A stretch of 64,000 nucleotides of DNA from Planctomycetota bacterium (GTDB lineage Bacteria > Planctomycetota > Phycisphaerae > Tepidisphaerales > Tepidisphaeraceae): contig JBCDCH010000001.1 of assembly GCA_039182125.1 (NCBI GenBank), positions 62,001 through 126,000 of the forward strand, written 5' to 3'. Below are positions 1 to 9,400 of the stretch, piece after piece. The notes beneath the pieces were generated by a model. That model saw nothing but the letters and a program-made list of their open reading frames with translations. It made no database searches and had not been told where the DNA came from. A program made the position numbers and the translations under genes. How positions within the stretch are numbered: the stretch's first letter is position 1; every line of letters begins with the position of its first letter.

Positions 1-3000
1 GAAGTCGGCCGTACCGTCGTTGGTGATGGTCCAGGTGATGACGATCGTCTCACCCGAGAGTGCGGTCGTCGGGCCTTGGATATTGCTTGGGATCAGGTCG
101 ACTTGCGGGGCGAGCGTGACGGTCGTTGGCGTCGACGTAATCCCGGCGTTGTCTGTCTCGTTCAGGTATTCTTCGACGACGTCGCCGATGTCGGTGCTGA
201 CGACAAACCAACGCTCGCCATCGGCATCGAGCGGTACATCAACCGTCGCGGTGCGGCTGATCGACTGGCCCGCGAGGAGTGTGCCGGTGAACGGAACGTC
301 TTTGAGGAACTGATCGCCGCCGATGGTGTCGTCTGTGCTGATGAACAGGCGTTCGTTGAACGTGCCGGTGAAGTCCTGATCGCCCGCGTTGGTCAAAGTC
401 CAGGTGACGTTCACCGTCTCACCCGACGACGCCGCGGCGGGCGCGGTGACGTTGGTCGCGGTCAGGTTCGGCAGCGCGGGTGCCTCGACCGTGATCGGGC
501 CGATCGTGACGATGTTGTCGGCTTCGTTGGCTTCGGTGATTTGTCCGTTGGTGTCCGCGACGACGTGCAGGTAGTACGTGCCGGGCGGTCGATTGGTGTC
601 GAGGCCGAGCGTGATCTGTGGCGTTCGGTTGTACGTCGCGCCGTCGGCGAGCGGGATCACGTCCGCGGTTCGCTCGAAGTAGATCGACTCGGCCGTGCCG
701 TCGAGGATCGGCGAAGTGGAGATGAGGATGCGATCAGCCCACTGCGCGGTTGCCGGGTCGGTGCCGACGTTTTCGACGGTGAAGTCCACGACGAATGGGA
801 CGGTCATCGTGACCGTCGGCGGCGCGGTCGCGGCCGCGACAGCCAGATCCGGATTCGCGAGTGTGATAACGGCCACTACGTTGTCGTCACCGACCTCGCC
901 GGGCGTGCCGTCCTGGTCTTGGTCGATTGCGGTGCCGAGCGTGTTCTGGATGGTCGGGCGGAAGGTGAACGTGTAGTCGCCGTTGACGGTCTGATCCGCG
1001 AAGCGGAGCACGATCGAGCCGTCGACGACCTCGATGCCGTTGAACGAGTCAATCTGATCGAGCAGGTCGACGCCGCCGGGACCGGTGAAGGCGATGAGAT
1101 CGTCGAGCGTGACACTGGCCGGATCGATCGGGAAGTCAAAGTTGAACCGGGCTTCCGAAAACGGTGCGGCGGCCTGTGCGGGCGTGGAATCGACGTAGAC
1201 CGGGCCACCGGGGTTGACCACGAAGATGCCGGCGAACGCCGCATTCGCATTGCCGTAAACGTCGGTGACCGCGCCGGCGGCAAGGGTGTATGCGTAGTCG
1301 AAGTTGCCGCCCGGGCTGTCGAGCGTGTAGCGGACGGTGTACGCGTCGATCATCTCGACCGCGTTGACGGTCGTTTCGTTGTCGACGCTCAGTGCCGCCG
1401 CGGCGTTGGCACCGAGTTGGACCGGCTCATCGAAGCGGAACAGCAGTTCGGCGACGCCCCCCGCGAGGCCGCCGTCGGCGGGTGTGGCTTCGACGATCGT
1501 CGGCGGGATGTCGTCGGCGCTGTTGCCGGTGATGGTGAGCGTGAGCAGGCCCCCGCCGCTGTTGCGGTTGACGCGGATGTTGTGATAGCCGGTTTCGGTG
1601 GCGGTGAACGTGAGCCGCGCGTTGACAGCTTCGCCCGAGTCGCCGTCGGCACCGAGCGAAACGCCGCTCGGACTCGATACCTGGATGCTGGGATTGAGAT
1701 CGTTGCCCTCGGGCATGAACGGCGTGCCGGTCTCGACGGTCACGACATCGCCGGCTTTGGCGAAGAAGCGGTAGTTCACGAACGCGCTGAACGCGCGGAG
1801 ATCGTCGATGGACTTGCCCGACGGGCCGATGATGCTCGCGGGGTTGAACGCATGGCCGCGGACGGTCGCGTCCTTGCCGACGGTCAGCACATACCCGCCC
1901 GCGCCGACGACGCGGGCATACACCTCGCCGTCTTGGTCAGGGACATAGGTGGCGATGCGTTCGTTGGGGAAGCTGGTTTGTTCGGAGCCGGGTTGGTCGG
2001 ACGCGAGGACGTTCCCGTTAGCGTCTTCGAAGCGGACGAACACGTCGGAGAACTCGGTGCTGTCGATGAAGAGCGACACCTCCTCGCCGGCTGCGGTCGG
2101 GACGCGGAAGAGGTCCGCATCGTCGGCGACAGGTTTGGACTCGGTGATGGTGACTTCGTTGGTCGGGCTGCCACCCGTAACGACGCCGATGTTGGGCCGG
2201 ACGCTGATGCGGATCACGCCGTCGGCGGCGAGTTCGCGGTATTGCTCCGGACTGATCGTGACCCGTCGGGCGTTGACGTTGTTGCTACCGCCACCGACGA
2301 ACCGCGAGACGACACCCTCTAAACTCACGAACAGCTCGCCCGCGCTGAACGGCTCGCTGCTGTCGAACTGGAAGACGACATCGCCGACCGGATCGGCGCC
2401 CGCGGCAAACTCCACGACCCTCGGCTCGTACAGCGTGAACCCGCCGCTGAGTTCTTCGACGCTTTCGATGATGCTCGTCGAGACCGAACCGAGCGCGCCG
2501 TATCGGCCCGAGCCGTTGGTGTAGCTGATGAGCGTCGGGGCGATATCGGTTGCGGTCGCGGCGGTGTCGCCAGCCTCGGCGTTGGTCGCGCCATACGCGG
2601 CGTCGATGCGGTACGCGCCGGTGCCGCCGTCAACGCTGGTGACCTCGATCTCGAAGTCGGTGCCCGACAGAACCGGTAACACGACATCGCCACCTGCGGC
2701 ATCGGCGGCGACGTTAGCCAGTTCGGTCCCGCCGCTGTCCCGGACAATCACGCGGAACTGCCCCGCCCCGCCCACATGCGTGAGTGTCAGCGCGATCGGC
2801 CCGTCACCCGGGTTGGCGAGCGAGAACGTGTCGACGTCGGCCGGGTCGGTGATCGTGCCGCCGATCCGCGAGGTGTAGATGCCGCTCTGGAACGGCTCGA
2901 CGGCTTCGAGCGCGGGCATCGCCGTCACGCCGGTGCGATCCACGAGGAAGTTCACCACGAAGTCGTCGCCGACCACGCCATCGCCCGAGGGCAGACCGAA

Positions 3001-5325
3001 CGATGGCGTTCCGTCGAGCGAGATGCCGCCGAGTCCCTGAATCCGGGGCGGGCCGTCGTTGAACGTGCCGTCGGGGTTCGGCAGTGGTTCGGCGAGCAGC
3101 CGAAGCTCCCACACGCCTTCATCGAGATCGTTCACGCTCCAGTCGAAGTACGGGTCTTCGTCGTCGGGCTCCTGGTAGGACAGCGTGGAGCCGGGAATCG
3201 TCGCGCCAGTGATCGCGTCGGTGAGCGTGACGTCGTCGAGGGTCAGAATGATCTGGCCAAAGAAGCCGCCACTGACGAAGTCGATCAGCGGTCGATCGAA
3301 GGTCGCGCGATAGGTGAACGGCCCCGCCGGCACAATGTCGCCGGGCATGACGCTGCTGCCGATGACGCGTGGCCCGCCGAGGAAGTCGAACGTCTGGCTG
3401 AACGTCTCGGCAAGCGGCAGCCCGCTCGCGCCGAGCAGATCGCCCGATTCGATGCGCAGCTCATACAAGCCCGGCTCGGCGGACAGGCCAAACGTGTCGA
3501 AGACGAACCGGTTGCCCGAGATTTGGGTGAAGCCGTTGGCCGAAAGCGACGTGCCGTCGGGTGTGATGATCTGCAGATCGCCGAGGTCGACCGAGCTGAG
3601 CAGCACGGCATCGCTGAGCGTGACGCTGATCGACTCGGGGAAGCTCGCGACGCCGTCGAGGTCGTAGCTGCGGTACGGGTCGGTGAAGGTCGCCGACGTA
3701 ACGGTCGGGCCGACGGTGATGCTGTGATCGCTGCCGACAAGGTATCCGCCGAAGCCGCTGTTGGTGCGGACGACGGCGGTGTAGCGCGAGCCGGCGGGTG
3801 TGCCGGTCGGAACGGTGAACGTGATCGACGGATCAAACCCGTTGGTGTCGTCGGCCGAAAGGATCAGCGTGCCGGTCTCGTCGAACAGGTCCAACGCGAG
3901 GTCGACGAAGAACTCGGTACTGTCGGCGGCGCTGAGCGTGATGGTTTCGCCGGCGTTGACGATCAGGTCGTACCGGTCGCCCCCGCCCGAACCGTCGGGC
4001 GTGTTGCCGTTGAACGACACGTTGACCTGATAGTTGAAATCTTCGCCGTCGAAGTCGGGCTCGCCGCCGCCGAACGGGTCGTAGAAGTCGTTGGGGAATG
4101 AGGAAACGCCGAGGTAGACATCGCCTTGGTAGCCGAAGTCGAACGCATCGAAGAAGATGTACGACGCGAGGCTGCTGTCGTCGACCGGGTCACCGAACTC
4201 GTCGAGTTCATCGTCCGGGTTGTCGTCGTCCGAGTACGCGATCTCATCGCCGAATTCGTCGAAGAGACGCAGGATCGAATCGCCTCCGAAATCGACGAGG
4301 TCGAGATCGATCTCGAGGATGTCAAACTCGCTGACGAAGCCGAGGTAGAACATGTCGACATCGCCGAACGAGCCTTCGATGAAGCCGTCGATGACGATCG
4401 CGGTGCCGTCGGAGTCCGCGTCGTTAGCGCTGAAAATGTCGTCGTTGAACTCGGACTCGGTGACTTGGTTGCCGCCGCTGCTTGCCTGCCCGAAGCCGGC
4501 GACGTCGGTGCCGGGTAGCAGATCCTGGGTGCCGTCGATGCCGAGGGTAAGGCCACGGGTGGCAACGAGGTTGTATGTGCCGGCGGAGAAGCCGGTCACA
4601 CGGATGAAGTAGGTGCCGGCCGTGGTGGTTTCGAAGTGCTTGACGAACTCGGTGACGTTCCCCGCACCATCGGCGGCGTCGACGATCATGTTGCCGGCCG
4701 GGTCGAGAACGTCGAACCCGGCCACCCCGGAGATCGCGACCGACACCGGCTGCTCGGCGGCGACGTCGAAGCTAAACACATCCACCGCGCCGTTGTCCGT
4801 CGAACCACGCACGGCCATGCGGTCACCGGTGCCCAGCGGGATGGCCGAGTCGTCGATGGCCTGGGCGGCCGGTGCGATGTCGTTGGACGGGCCGCCGAAG
4901 TTCTCCAGCTCCCAGTCGGCGTTGGTGGCGAAGTCGATCAGGTAGTCGCCACTGCCGGTGAGCACCTCGACGCCGACCGACTCCGGACCGGCGGGCCGGG
5001 CGACGTTGCGTAGAATCACGGGCTCACCGACCGCGCCGGTTTCTGTCACGCCGTCGTACGTCACCCTCAGTTGCATCGACGGATCGAGTGGTCTCACGGC
5101 GACGCTGACCTTGCCGTCGTAGAACGAGTCGAACTCGTATGTGTCGGACTGCCCCGCGCTACCGGCCGTGACCGTGGTTTGTGCACCGCCCACCAGCGAC
5201 TCCAGCGGACCGAGTAGAAACGAAGTCACCGGAAACGTCGCCAGTAAAAGCCGTCGGTCGAGTGCGTCGATCGTGAAGTCGGGGGCGGCTTGGGCCCGGC
5301 GGAGCGCGGCGTGGGCGGATTTCAT
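1..5325 (-). CDS. Giant multi-domain extracellular/surface protein (partial, C terminus beyond window)
   Basis: The frame is open from an ATG at 5325 to the window edge, giving 1,775 codons without a stop. A short patch at residues ~20-31 (IDALDRRLLLAT) resembles the LEPR-XLL signature of planctomycete surface proteins; there is no classical signal peptide. Next come beta-sandwich segments like pre-peptidase C-terminal domains (residues ~165-270, VFSFDVAAEQPVSVAISG). An SbsA-type Ig-like stretch (PPTIVEATPADGG) lies near residue 1270. From about residue 1490 to the edge there are CARDB-like repeats (NVTWTLTNAGDQDFTG, IVITWTITNDGTADF). The role is inferred to be adhesion or cell-surface structure; no catalytic motif was seen. 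A GGGAG sequence eight bases before the ATG may be its ribosome binding site. Long open frames on the opposite strand here are shadows. The call as a real gene is firm; the function is not. Confidence 0.88.
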   Translation of the reverse strand, partial: MKSAHAALRRAQAAPDFTIDALDRRLLLATFPVTSFLLGPLESLVGGAQTTVTAGSAGQSDTYEFDSFYDGKVSVAVRPLDPSMQLRVTYDGVTETGAVGEPVILRNVARPAGPESVGVEVLTGSGDYLIDFATNADWELENFGGPSNDIAPAAQAIDDSAIPLGTGDRMAVRGSTDNGAVDVFSFDVAAEQPVSVAISGVAGFDVLDPAGNMIVDAADGAGNVTEFVKHFETTTAGTYFIRVTGFSAGTYNLVATRGLTLGIDGTQDLLPGTDVAGFGQASSGGNQVTESEFNDDIFSANDADSDGTAIVIDGFIEGSFGDVDMFYLGFVSEFDILEIDLDLVDFGGDSILRLFDEFGDEIAYSDDDNPDDELDEFGDPVDDSSLASYIFFDAFDFGYQGDVYLGVSSFPNDFYDPFGGGEPDFDGEDFNYQVNVSFNGNTPDGSGGGDRYDLIVNAGETITLSAADSTEFFVDLALDLFDETGTLILSADDTNGFDPSITFTVPTGTPAGSRYTAVVRTNSGFGGYLVGSDHSITVGPTVTSATFTDPYRSYDLDGVASFPESISVTLSDAVLLSSVDLGDLQIITPDGTSLSANGFTQISGNRFVFDTFGLSAEPGLYELRIESGDLLGASGLPLAETFSQTFDFLGGPRVIGSSVMPGDIVPAGPFTYRATFDRPLIDFVSGGFFGQIILTLDDVTLTDAITGATIPGSTLSYQEPDDEDPYFDWSVNDLDEGVWELRLLAEPLPNPDGTFNDGPPRIQGLGGISLDGTPSFGLPSGDGVVGDDFVVNFLVDRTGVTAMPALEAVEPFQSGIYTSRIGGTITDPADVDTFSLANPGDGPIALTLTHVGGAGQFRVIVRDSGGTELANVAADAAGGDVVLPVLSGTDFEIEVTSVDGGTGAYRIDAAYGATNAEAGDTAATATDIAPTLISYTNGSGRYGALGSVSTSIIESVEELSGGFTLYEPRVVEFAAGADPVGDVVFQFDSSEPFSAGELFVSLEGVVSRFVGGGSNNVNARRVTISPEQYRELAADGVIRISVRPNIGVVTGGSPTNEVTITESKPVADDADLFRVPTAAGEEVSLFIDSTEFSDVFVRFEDANGNVLASDQPGSEQTSFPNERIATYVPDQDGEVYARVVGAGGYVLTVGKDATVRGHAFNPASIIGPSGKSIDDLRAFSAFVNYRFFAKAGDVVTVETGTPFMPEGNDLNPSIQVSSPSGVSLGADGDSGEAVNARLTFTATETGYHNIRVNRNSGGGLLTLTITGNSADDIPPTIVEATPADGGLAGGVAELLFRFDEPVQLGANAAAALSVDNETTVNAVEMIDAYTVRYTLDSPGGNFDYAYTLAAGAVTDVYGNANAAFAGIFVVNPGGPVYVDSTPAQAAAPFSEARFNFDFPIDPASVTLDDLIAFTGPGGVDLLDQIDSFNGIEVVDGSIVLRFADQTVNGDYTFTFRPTIQNTLGTAIDQDQDGTPGEVGDDNVVAVITLANPDLAVAAATAPPTVTMTVPFVVDFTVENVGTDPATAQWADRILISTSPILDGTAESIYFERTADVIPLADGATYNRTPQITLGLDTNRPPGTYYLHVVADTNGQITEANEADNIVTIGPITVEAPALPNLTATNVTAPAAASSGETVNVTWTLTNAGDQDFTGTFNERLFISTDDTIGGDQFLKDVPFTGTLLAGQSISRTATVDVPLDADGERWFVVSTDIGDVVEEYLNETDNAGITSTPTTVTLAPQVDLIPSNIQGPTTALSGETIVITWTITNDGTADF

Positions 5326-5370
5326 GGGGTCTCCCGGAAACTTGGAGCGCGTACGGATGCAGTCGAAAGG

Positions 5371-5387
5371 GCAATCGCGGCGATTGC
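5371..5387. promoter_or_regulatory. Short inverted repeat upstream of the surface-protein gene
   Basis: GCAATCG-CGG-CGATTGC has perfect 7-bp arms and lies 46 bases before the surface-protein start, in a 232-base gap that otherwise shows nothing clear. It could be a regulator site or a small hairpin. Confidence 0.25.
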
Positions 5388-5557
5388 CGCGCATGGAAAG
5401 CCCTCGTGCCCCCCTATGCGTCACGGTGATCGGGGCGGGGTCAGCAAAAATTCAGATTATCGACCCACGCGTTGCGCGCGGCTCGGGGTCTTGAGAACAC
5501 GGGGGAAATGCACGGGTTGTGCGGCGGCGTGGGATGGTCCGCGGTTGCCCGCAGCCG

Positions 5558-6835
5558 TCACTCGTGCCGGAGGGCCTGGATGGGGTCCAGGTTGGCGGCG
5601 CGGACGGCCGGATAGAGCCCGAAGATGATGCCGGTGACCACGCTGATGCCGACCGAAAGTGCGAGCATCCACGGCATGATCTGGGTGGGCATGCCGGCGT
5701 ACCAGGTGATTGCCGCAGGGATGACCAGCCCGACGCCGATGCCGACGAGCCCCCCCACGGTCGTGAGCACGAGCGTTTCGATGAGAAACTGCTGGATGAT
5801 CTGGGACCGGCGTGCCCCGATCGCGCGGCGAATGCCGATCTCGCGGGTGCGCTCGGTGACCGAGGCAAGCATGATGTTCATGATGCCGATGCCGCCGACG
5901 AGCAGCGAGATGCCGGCGATCGAGCCGAGCACGATGTTGAAGGTCCGCTTGGTCCGCTCGGCTTGGCGGAGCAGTTCGAGCGGGACGGTCATCTTGTAGT
6001 CGCCCTTGGGGTGGTGCAGGTCCATCACGCGCTGCACCGCGTCCGCGGTCTGGGGCACGTTCTCCATCTGGTCGACCTCGACGATCATCTGGTGCAACTG
6101 CACTTCCTCGCGGGAGAAGTTGCCGGCGGAGATTTCGACGAAGATGTCGCCGAAGCGTTCCTTGGCGACGGCGAGCGGAACGTAGGCGTCGACGTCCTGG
6201 TCGGGGGTGGGCAAGCCGGTCCCGCCGGTGGCCGTGCCGTCGCCGGCGGACTGGACGATGCCGATGACTTCGTAACTGCCGCCGCCGATGGAGACACGGT
6301 TGCCGACGGTCGACTCGCCGGCCAGCAGTTTGCGCGCGCCCGACTCGGTGAGCACGACCACGTCATTGAAGTTCAGTTCATCCTGTCGGCTCATCACCCG
6401 CCCCGCCTGGACAGGCCGGGGAACAAGCTCGAACCAGTCGGCCGTGGTACCGACAAGGCGGAGTTCTTCGACGTTCCGTCCGAGCCGCCCTTCTTCGCGG
6501 ATGGTCTTGGCCGGGACGACGCGGGCGACCGACGGGATGGTACTGCGGATACGGTCGACGTCGTCGTAGAGGATGCCGAACTTGTTGAGCCGCGTACGTT
6601 GGCCACCGGAGTTGCTGGCTTCCTCGACGGGTTCCTGGCTCTCGATGAGGATGTTGTTGGAGCCAAGTTTTCTGATCTGTTCGCGCGCTTCTCGACTCGC
6701 ACCCTCGCCGACGCTGAGCATCGCGATCACGCTGCCGACGCCGAACACCACGCCCAACATCGTGAGCGCCGACCGCAGCTTGTGCAGCAGGAGCGTCTTG
6801 ATGCCCAGACGGATGTTGCGGAGGAGTTTGCTCAT
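5558..6835 (-). CDS. MacB-like ABC transporter permease (FtsX/MacB_PCD family)
   Basis: 425 residues. The N-terminal membrane helix (MLGVVFGVGSVIAMLSVGEG) is followed by a long periplasmic domain of the MacB_PCD type and three C-terminal membrane segments, with the typical sequence ERTREIGIRRAIGARR between two of them. This is the layout of permeases that couple ATP hydrolysis to periplasmic transport by a MacA-type adaptor. The start at 6835 is chosen because its ATG overlaps the ATPase stop codon (ATGA), which implies translational coupling; an upstream in-frame GTG at 6856 is less likely. It is the last gene of a four-gene operon (outer membrane factor, adaptor, ATPase, permease). The substrate is unknown. 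Confidence 0.93.
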   Translation of the reverse strand: MSKLLRNIRLGIKTLLLHKLRSALTMLGVVFGVGSVIAMLSVGEGASREAREQIRKLGSNNILIESQEPVEEASNSGGQRTRLNKFGILYDDVDRIRSTIPSVARVVPAKTIREEGRLGRNVEELRLVGTTADWFELVPRPVQAGRVMSRQDELNFNDVVVLTESGARKLLAGESTVGNRVSIGGGSYEVIGIVQSAGDGTATGGTGLPTPDQDVDAYVPLAVAKERFGDIFVEISAGNFSREEVQLHQMIVEVDQMENVPQTADAVQRVMDLHHPKGDYKMTVPLELLRQAERTKRTFNIVLGSIAGISLLVGGIGIMNIMLASVTERTREIGIRRAIGARRSQIIQQFLIETLVLTTVGGLVGIGVGLVIPAAITWYAGMPTQIMPWMLALSVGISVVTGIIFGLYPAVRAANLDPIQALRHE

Positions 6836-7548
6836 GCGGCGACCACCGATCGGCACTCGTCCCGCTCGATCAGACCGTCACGCATGTGAATGTTCCTCGC
6901 CGCGAAGGCGGCGATCTCCGGCTCGTGGGTCACCATCACGATCGTTTTGCCCGCGTCGGACAAACTCACGAGCAGCTCCATGATCTTGTTGCTCGTCGCG
7001 GTATCGAGGTTGCCGGTCGGTTCGTCGGCGAGGATCAGGGGCGGGTCGTTGGCGAGAGAGCGGGCGATGGCGACGCGTTGTTGTTGGCCGCCAGAAAGCT
7101 GCGAAGGCCGGTGGTTGAGGCGGTCGGCGAGCCCGACGGTCTCGGCCAACTTCGCGGCCGTCTCCGCCGCGCGGGCCGGGTCACTATCGAGGTAGAACAA
7201 CGGCAGTTCGATGTTTTCGCGAACGGTCAGCTGCGCGATGAGGTTGAACGACTGAAACACAAAGCCGAGTGCACGCAGGCGGAAGTCCGAGAGTTCGTCA
7301 TCGTTCATCCGTGAGACATCCTGGCCCTGGAGCAGGTATTCGCCGGAGGTCACGCGGTCGAGTGTGCCGACGACGTTGAGCATCGTCGACTTTCCCGAAC
7401 CGGACGGTCCCATAAGTGCGACGAACTCACCGGGCTGGATGGTCAGATCGACGCCGGCGAGCGCGTGGACTTTTTCGTTGCCCATGATGTAGGTCTTGCG
7501 GACTTGCCGCAGGTCGACGACGGCGTCGCGCGTGACGGATTCGCTCAT
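6832..7548 (-). CDS. ABC transporter ATP-binding protein (MacB/LolD type)
   Basis: 238 residues, the normal length for a stand-alone LolD/MacB-type ATPase. Walker A is GPSGSGKST, the signature motif is LSGGQQQR, and Walker B plus the D-loop read [16 protein letters not shown]. The Q-loop region ([21 protein letters not shown]) is family-typical. It would power the permease encoded next to it, with which it shares an ATGA overlap; it has the same overlap with the upstream adaptor gene. It is expected to act at the inner face of the cytoplasmic membrane. Confidence 0.95.
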   Translation of the reverse strand: MSESVTRDAVVDLRQVRKTYIMGNEKVHALAGVDLTIQPGEFVALMGPSGSGKSTMLNVVGTLDRVTSGEYLLQGQDVSRMNDDELSDFRLRALGFVFQSFNLIAQLTVRENIELPLFYLDSDPARAAETAAKLAETVGLADRLNHRPSQLSGGQQQRVAIARSLANDPPLILADEPTGNLDTATSNKIMELLVSLSDAGKTIVMVTHEPEIAAFAARNIHMRDGLIERDECRSVVAA

Positions 7549-9365
7549 CGGCCACCGCCGCCAAAACTCGGCATCTCGACGTTGTACTTCTTCGCCATCT
7601 CTTGGCCATAACGCATCATGCCCTGGAAGTCGCGATCGTCGCGGAGCCGTTTGAACTCGGCCTTTTCCTCGTCGGTCATCTTGGCCTCGAGCTCCTGCTG
7701 GGCCTTGCGGTACTTGGCCATGGTGTCGGCGTCGGGCATGCCGCCGCGTTGTCCGCCACGCTGCTGGGCGTTGGCGTTTTCGTCGGACTCGGCGGGTTTG
7801 GCCGTCGGGTTCGACTTGGCTTGCTCGGCGGCTTCACGCTGCTCCGCGGGGATCGCGTCGGCGTCGATGGCGCCCGTCGTGCCGGTGTCATCGAGCGGCG
7901 GTGCGAGCATGACTTTTTCGCCTTCGTTGAGCCCGTCGGTGATGACGATCATCGTGTTGTTGTCGAGGCCGACTTCGACCGAGCGTTGTTCGATCTCGCC
8001 GTCCTTGGTCATCACGAACGCCGTCGGCTGGCCGGCGACGCGGACGACCGATTGCACCGGGACGTAGGTCGCTTCGTCGAAGTTCTCGACGATGATCTCG
8101 GCCCGACAGCTCATGCCGGTGCGCAGTTCATCGCCGTTCCCGGTGATGGTGATCTCCGTGTTGTAAACCTTCAGGTCCGGGTTGAGCCAGGATGAGGTCG
8201 CGTCGGGAAGCGGTGCAATCTTGGACACCCGGCCCCAATATTCGCTGCCGGGCAGTGCGTCGATTGTGATGCGAACCGGCAGGCCGATACGGACTTGGTC
8301 GAGACTGCTCTCGTGGACCTTGATCTCGGCGACGCGGTCGGTCGCGGTGGGCAGGTAGATCAGTTCCTGGCGCTCTCGGATTTGTTGCCCCTCGGCGAGG
8401 GGTTCCTGGTTGCCGCGCCAGCCTCCGCCACGGCCGGTGGTGGCGTACACGACCAATCCGCCGCGCGGGGCGTAGATCTTGCCCTTGCTGATCTGGTCCT
8501 TGATCTTGACGAGCCTGGACTTCTGGCGTTCGAGTTCGGCGGACTTGGCCCGCACGTCTGCTTCGGCCTGAACGACATCGGCACGGGCTTTGCGCTCGGT
8601 CCGTTCCAGTGCCAGCTCGGCTTGTTCCACGTCGGCGTCGAGTTGGGCGACTTGCCGTTTGTAGGTGTAGTCGTTGAGCAGCTTCAGGTCTTCACGCGAG
8701 AGCATCAGGTTGACCTCGGCGCGGTTCAGACTGAGTTGGTCGGCCTTGAGCTCGGTTTCGCTGATGAACGATTCATCGAAGAGACGTTGGCTGCCGTCAA
8801 CTTTTTCCTTGGCGCGCTCGAACTCTTCCTCGGCAAGCACGATCGCGTTCTCGGCTTCCATCAACAGCTTGGGATACTCGCCATCGACGTATTTTTTGCG
8901 ATCTTCGACAGCGAAGTCGAAGTCGAGCCTGGCCTTGGAGACGTCGGCCTTGGCCTGGTTCTCGGCGACGGCGAGGTTTTCGGTCGCGCGGACGTAAGCC
9001 GCGTCGGCATTCTGGACCGCGATCTCTTGATCGACAAGCCGGTCACTCAATTGGCTGACATCGAGCTCGGCCAGCAGATCGCCTTCCTCGACTTGGGAGC
9101 CTTCCTCGGCGAGGGTGAGGATGGTGGTTTGCCCCTCGATTTCGTTCTTGATGATGATCTGTTCGGCGGCCTTGATGGTGCCGGACTCGCTGACGGTGAC
9201 GACCATCGGGCCGCGTTTGGTGACGAAGGTGAGTTGGTCGGCCGTGTTGTCGGACTCGCCGCCGAGGGTCATGTAGGCCGCCCCGCCGATGACGGCCGCG
9301 AGGATGACACTGGCCGCGACAATCGGGCCGGACTTGGTGCGACGGGTTGCGTTGGTGGCGGTCAT
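7545..9365 (-). CDS. MacA/HlyD-family periplasmic adaptor protein
   Basis: 606 residues. An N-terminal membrane anchor (IVAASVILAAVIGGAAYMTL) is followed by a biotinyl-lipoyl-like half motif (ESGTIKAAEQIIIKNEIEG), a long charged alpha-helical hairpin (about residues 110-290, rich in A, E, K and R), the second lipoyl half (GKIYAPRGGLVVYA) and beta-barrel/membrane-proximal domains ending near residue 500. The last ~100 residues are an acidic, glutamine-rich tail ending in GGGGR that is unusual for MacA. It would bridge the MacB-like permease and the outer membrane factor. The gene overlaps the ATPase start by four bases and lies 35 bases after the outer membrane factor gene. Confidence 0.92.
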   Translation of the reverse strand: MTATNATRRTKSGPIVAASVILAAVIGGAAYMTLGGESDNTADQLTFVTKRGPMVVTVSESGTIKAAEQIIIKNEIEGQTTILTLAEEGSQVEEGDLLAELDVSQLSDRLVDQEIAVQNADAAYVRATENLAVAENQAKADVSKARLDFDFAVEDRKKYVDGEYPKLLMEAENAIVLAEEEFERAKEKVDGSQRLFDESFISETELKADQLSLNRAEVNLMLSREDLKLLNDYTYKRQVAQLDADVEQAELALERTERKARADVVQAEADVRAKSAELERQKSRLVKIKDQISKGKIYAPRGGLVVYATTGRGGGWRGNQEPLAEGQQIRERQELIYLPTATDRVAEIKVHESSLDQVRIGLPVRITIDALPGSEYWGRVSKIAPLPDATSSWLNPDLKVYNTEITITGNGDELRTGMSCRAEIIVENFDEATYVPVQSVVRVAGQPTAFVMTKDGEIEQRSVEVGLDNNTMIVITDGLNEGEKVMLAPPLDDTGTTGAIDADAIPAEQREAAEQAKSNPTAKPAESDENANAQQRGGQRGGMPDADTMAKYRKAQQELEAKMTDEEKAEFKRLRDDRDFQGMMRYGQEMAKKYNVEMPSFGGGGR

Positions 9366-9400
9366 GGTTCTTGGGAAGAGGAAGGGGAGAAAAGAATAGC

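Noticed and set aside
76-4101. Open frames of 748 and 441 codons on the plus strand at the left end
   Set aside because: They are shadows of the giant surface protein; the minus strand encodes recognisable CARDB and PPC-like repeats throughout.
5519-6889. A 456-codon plus-strand frame opposite the ABC permease
   Set aside because: No motif; the permease and its ATGA overlap with the ATPase gene are unmistakable.
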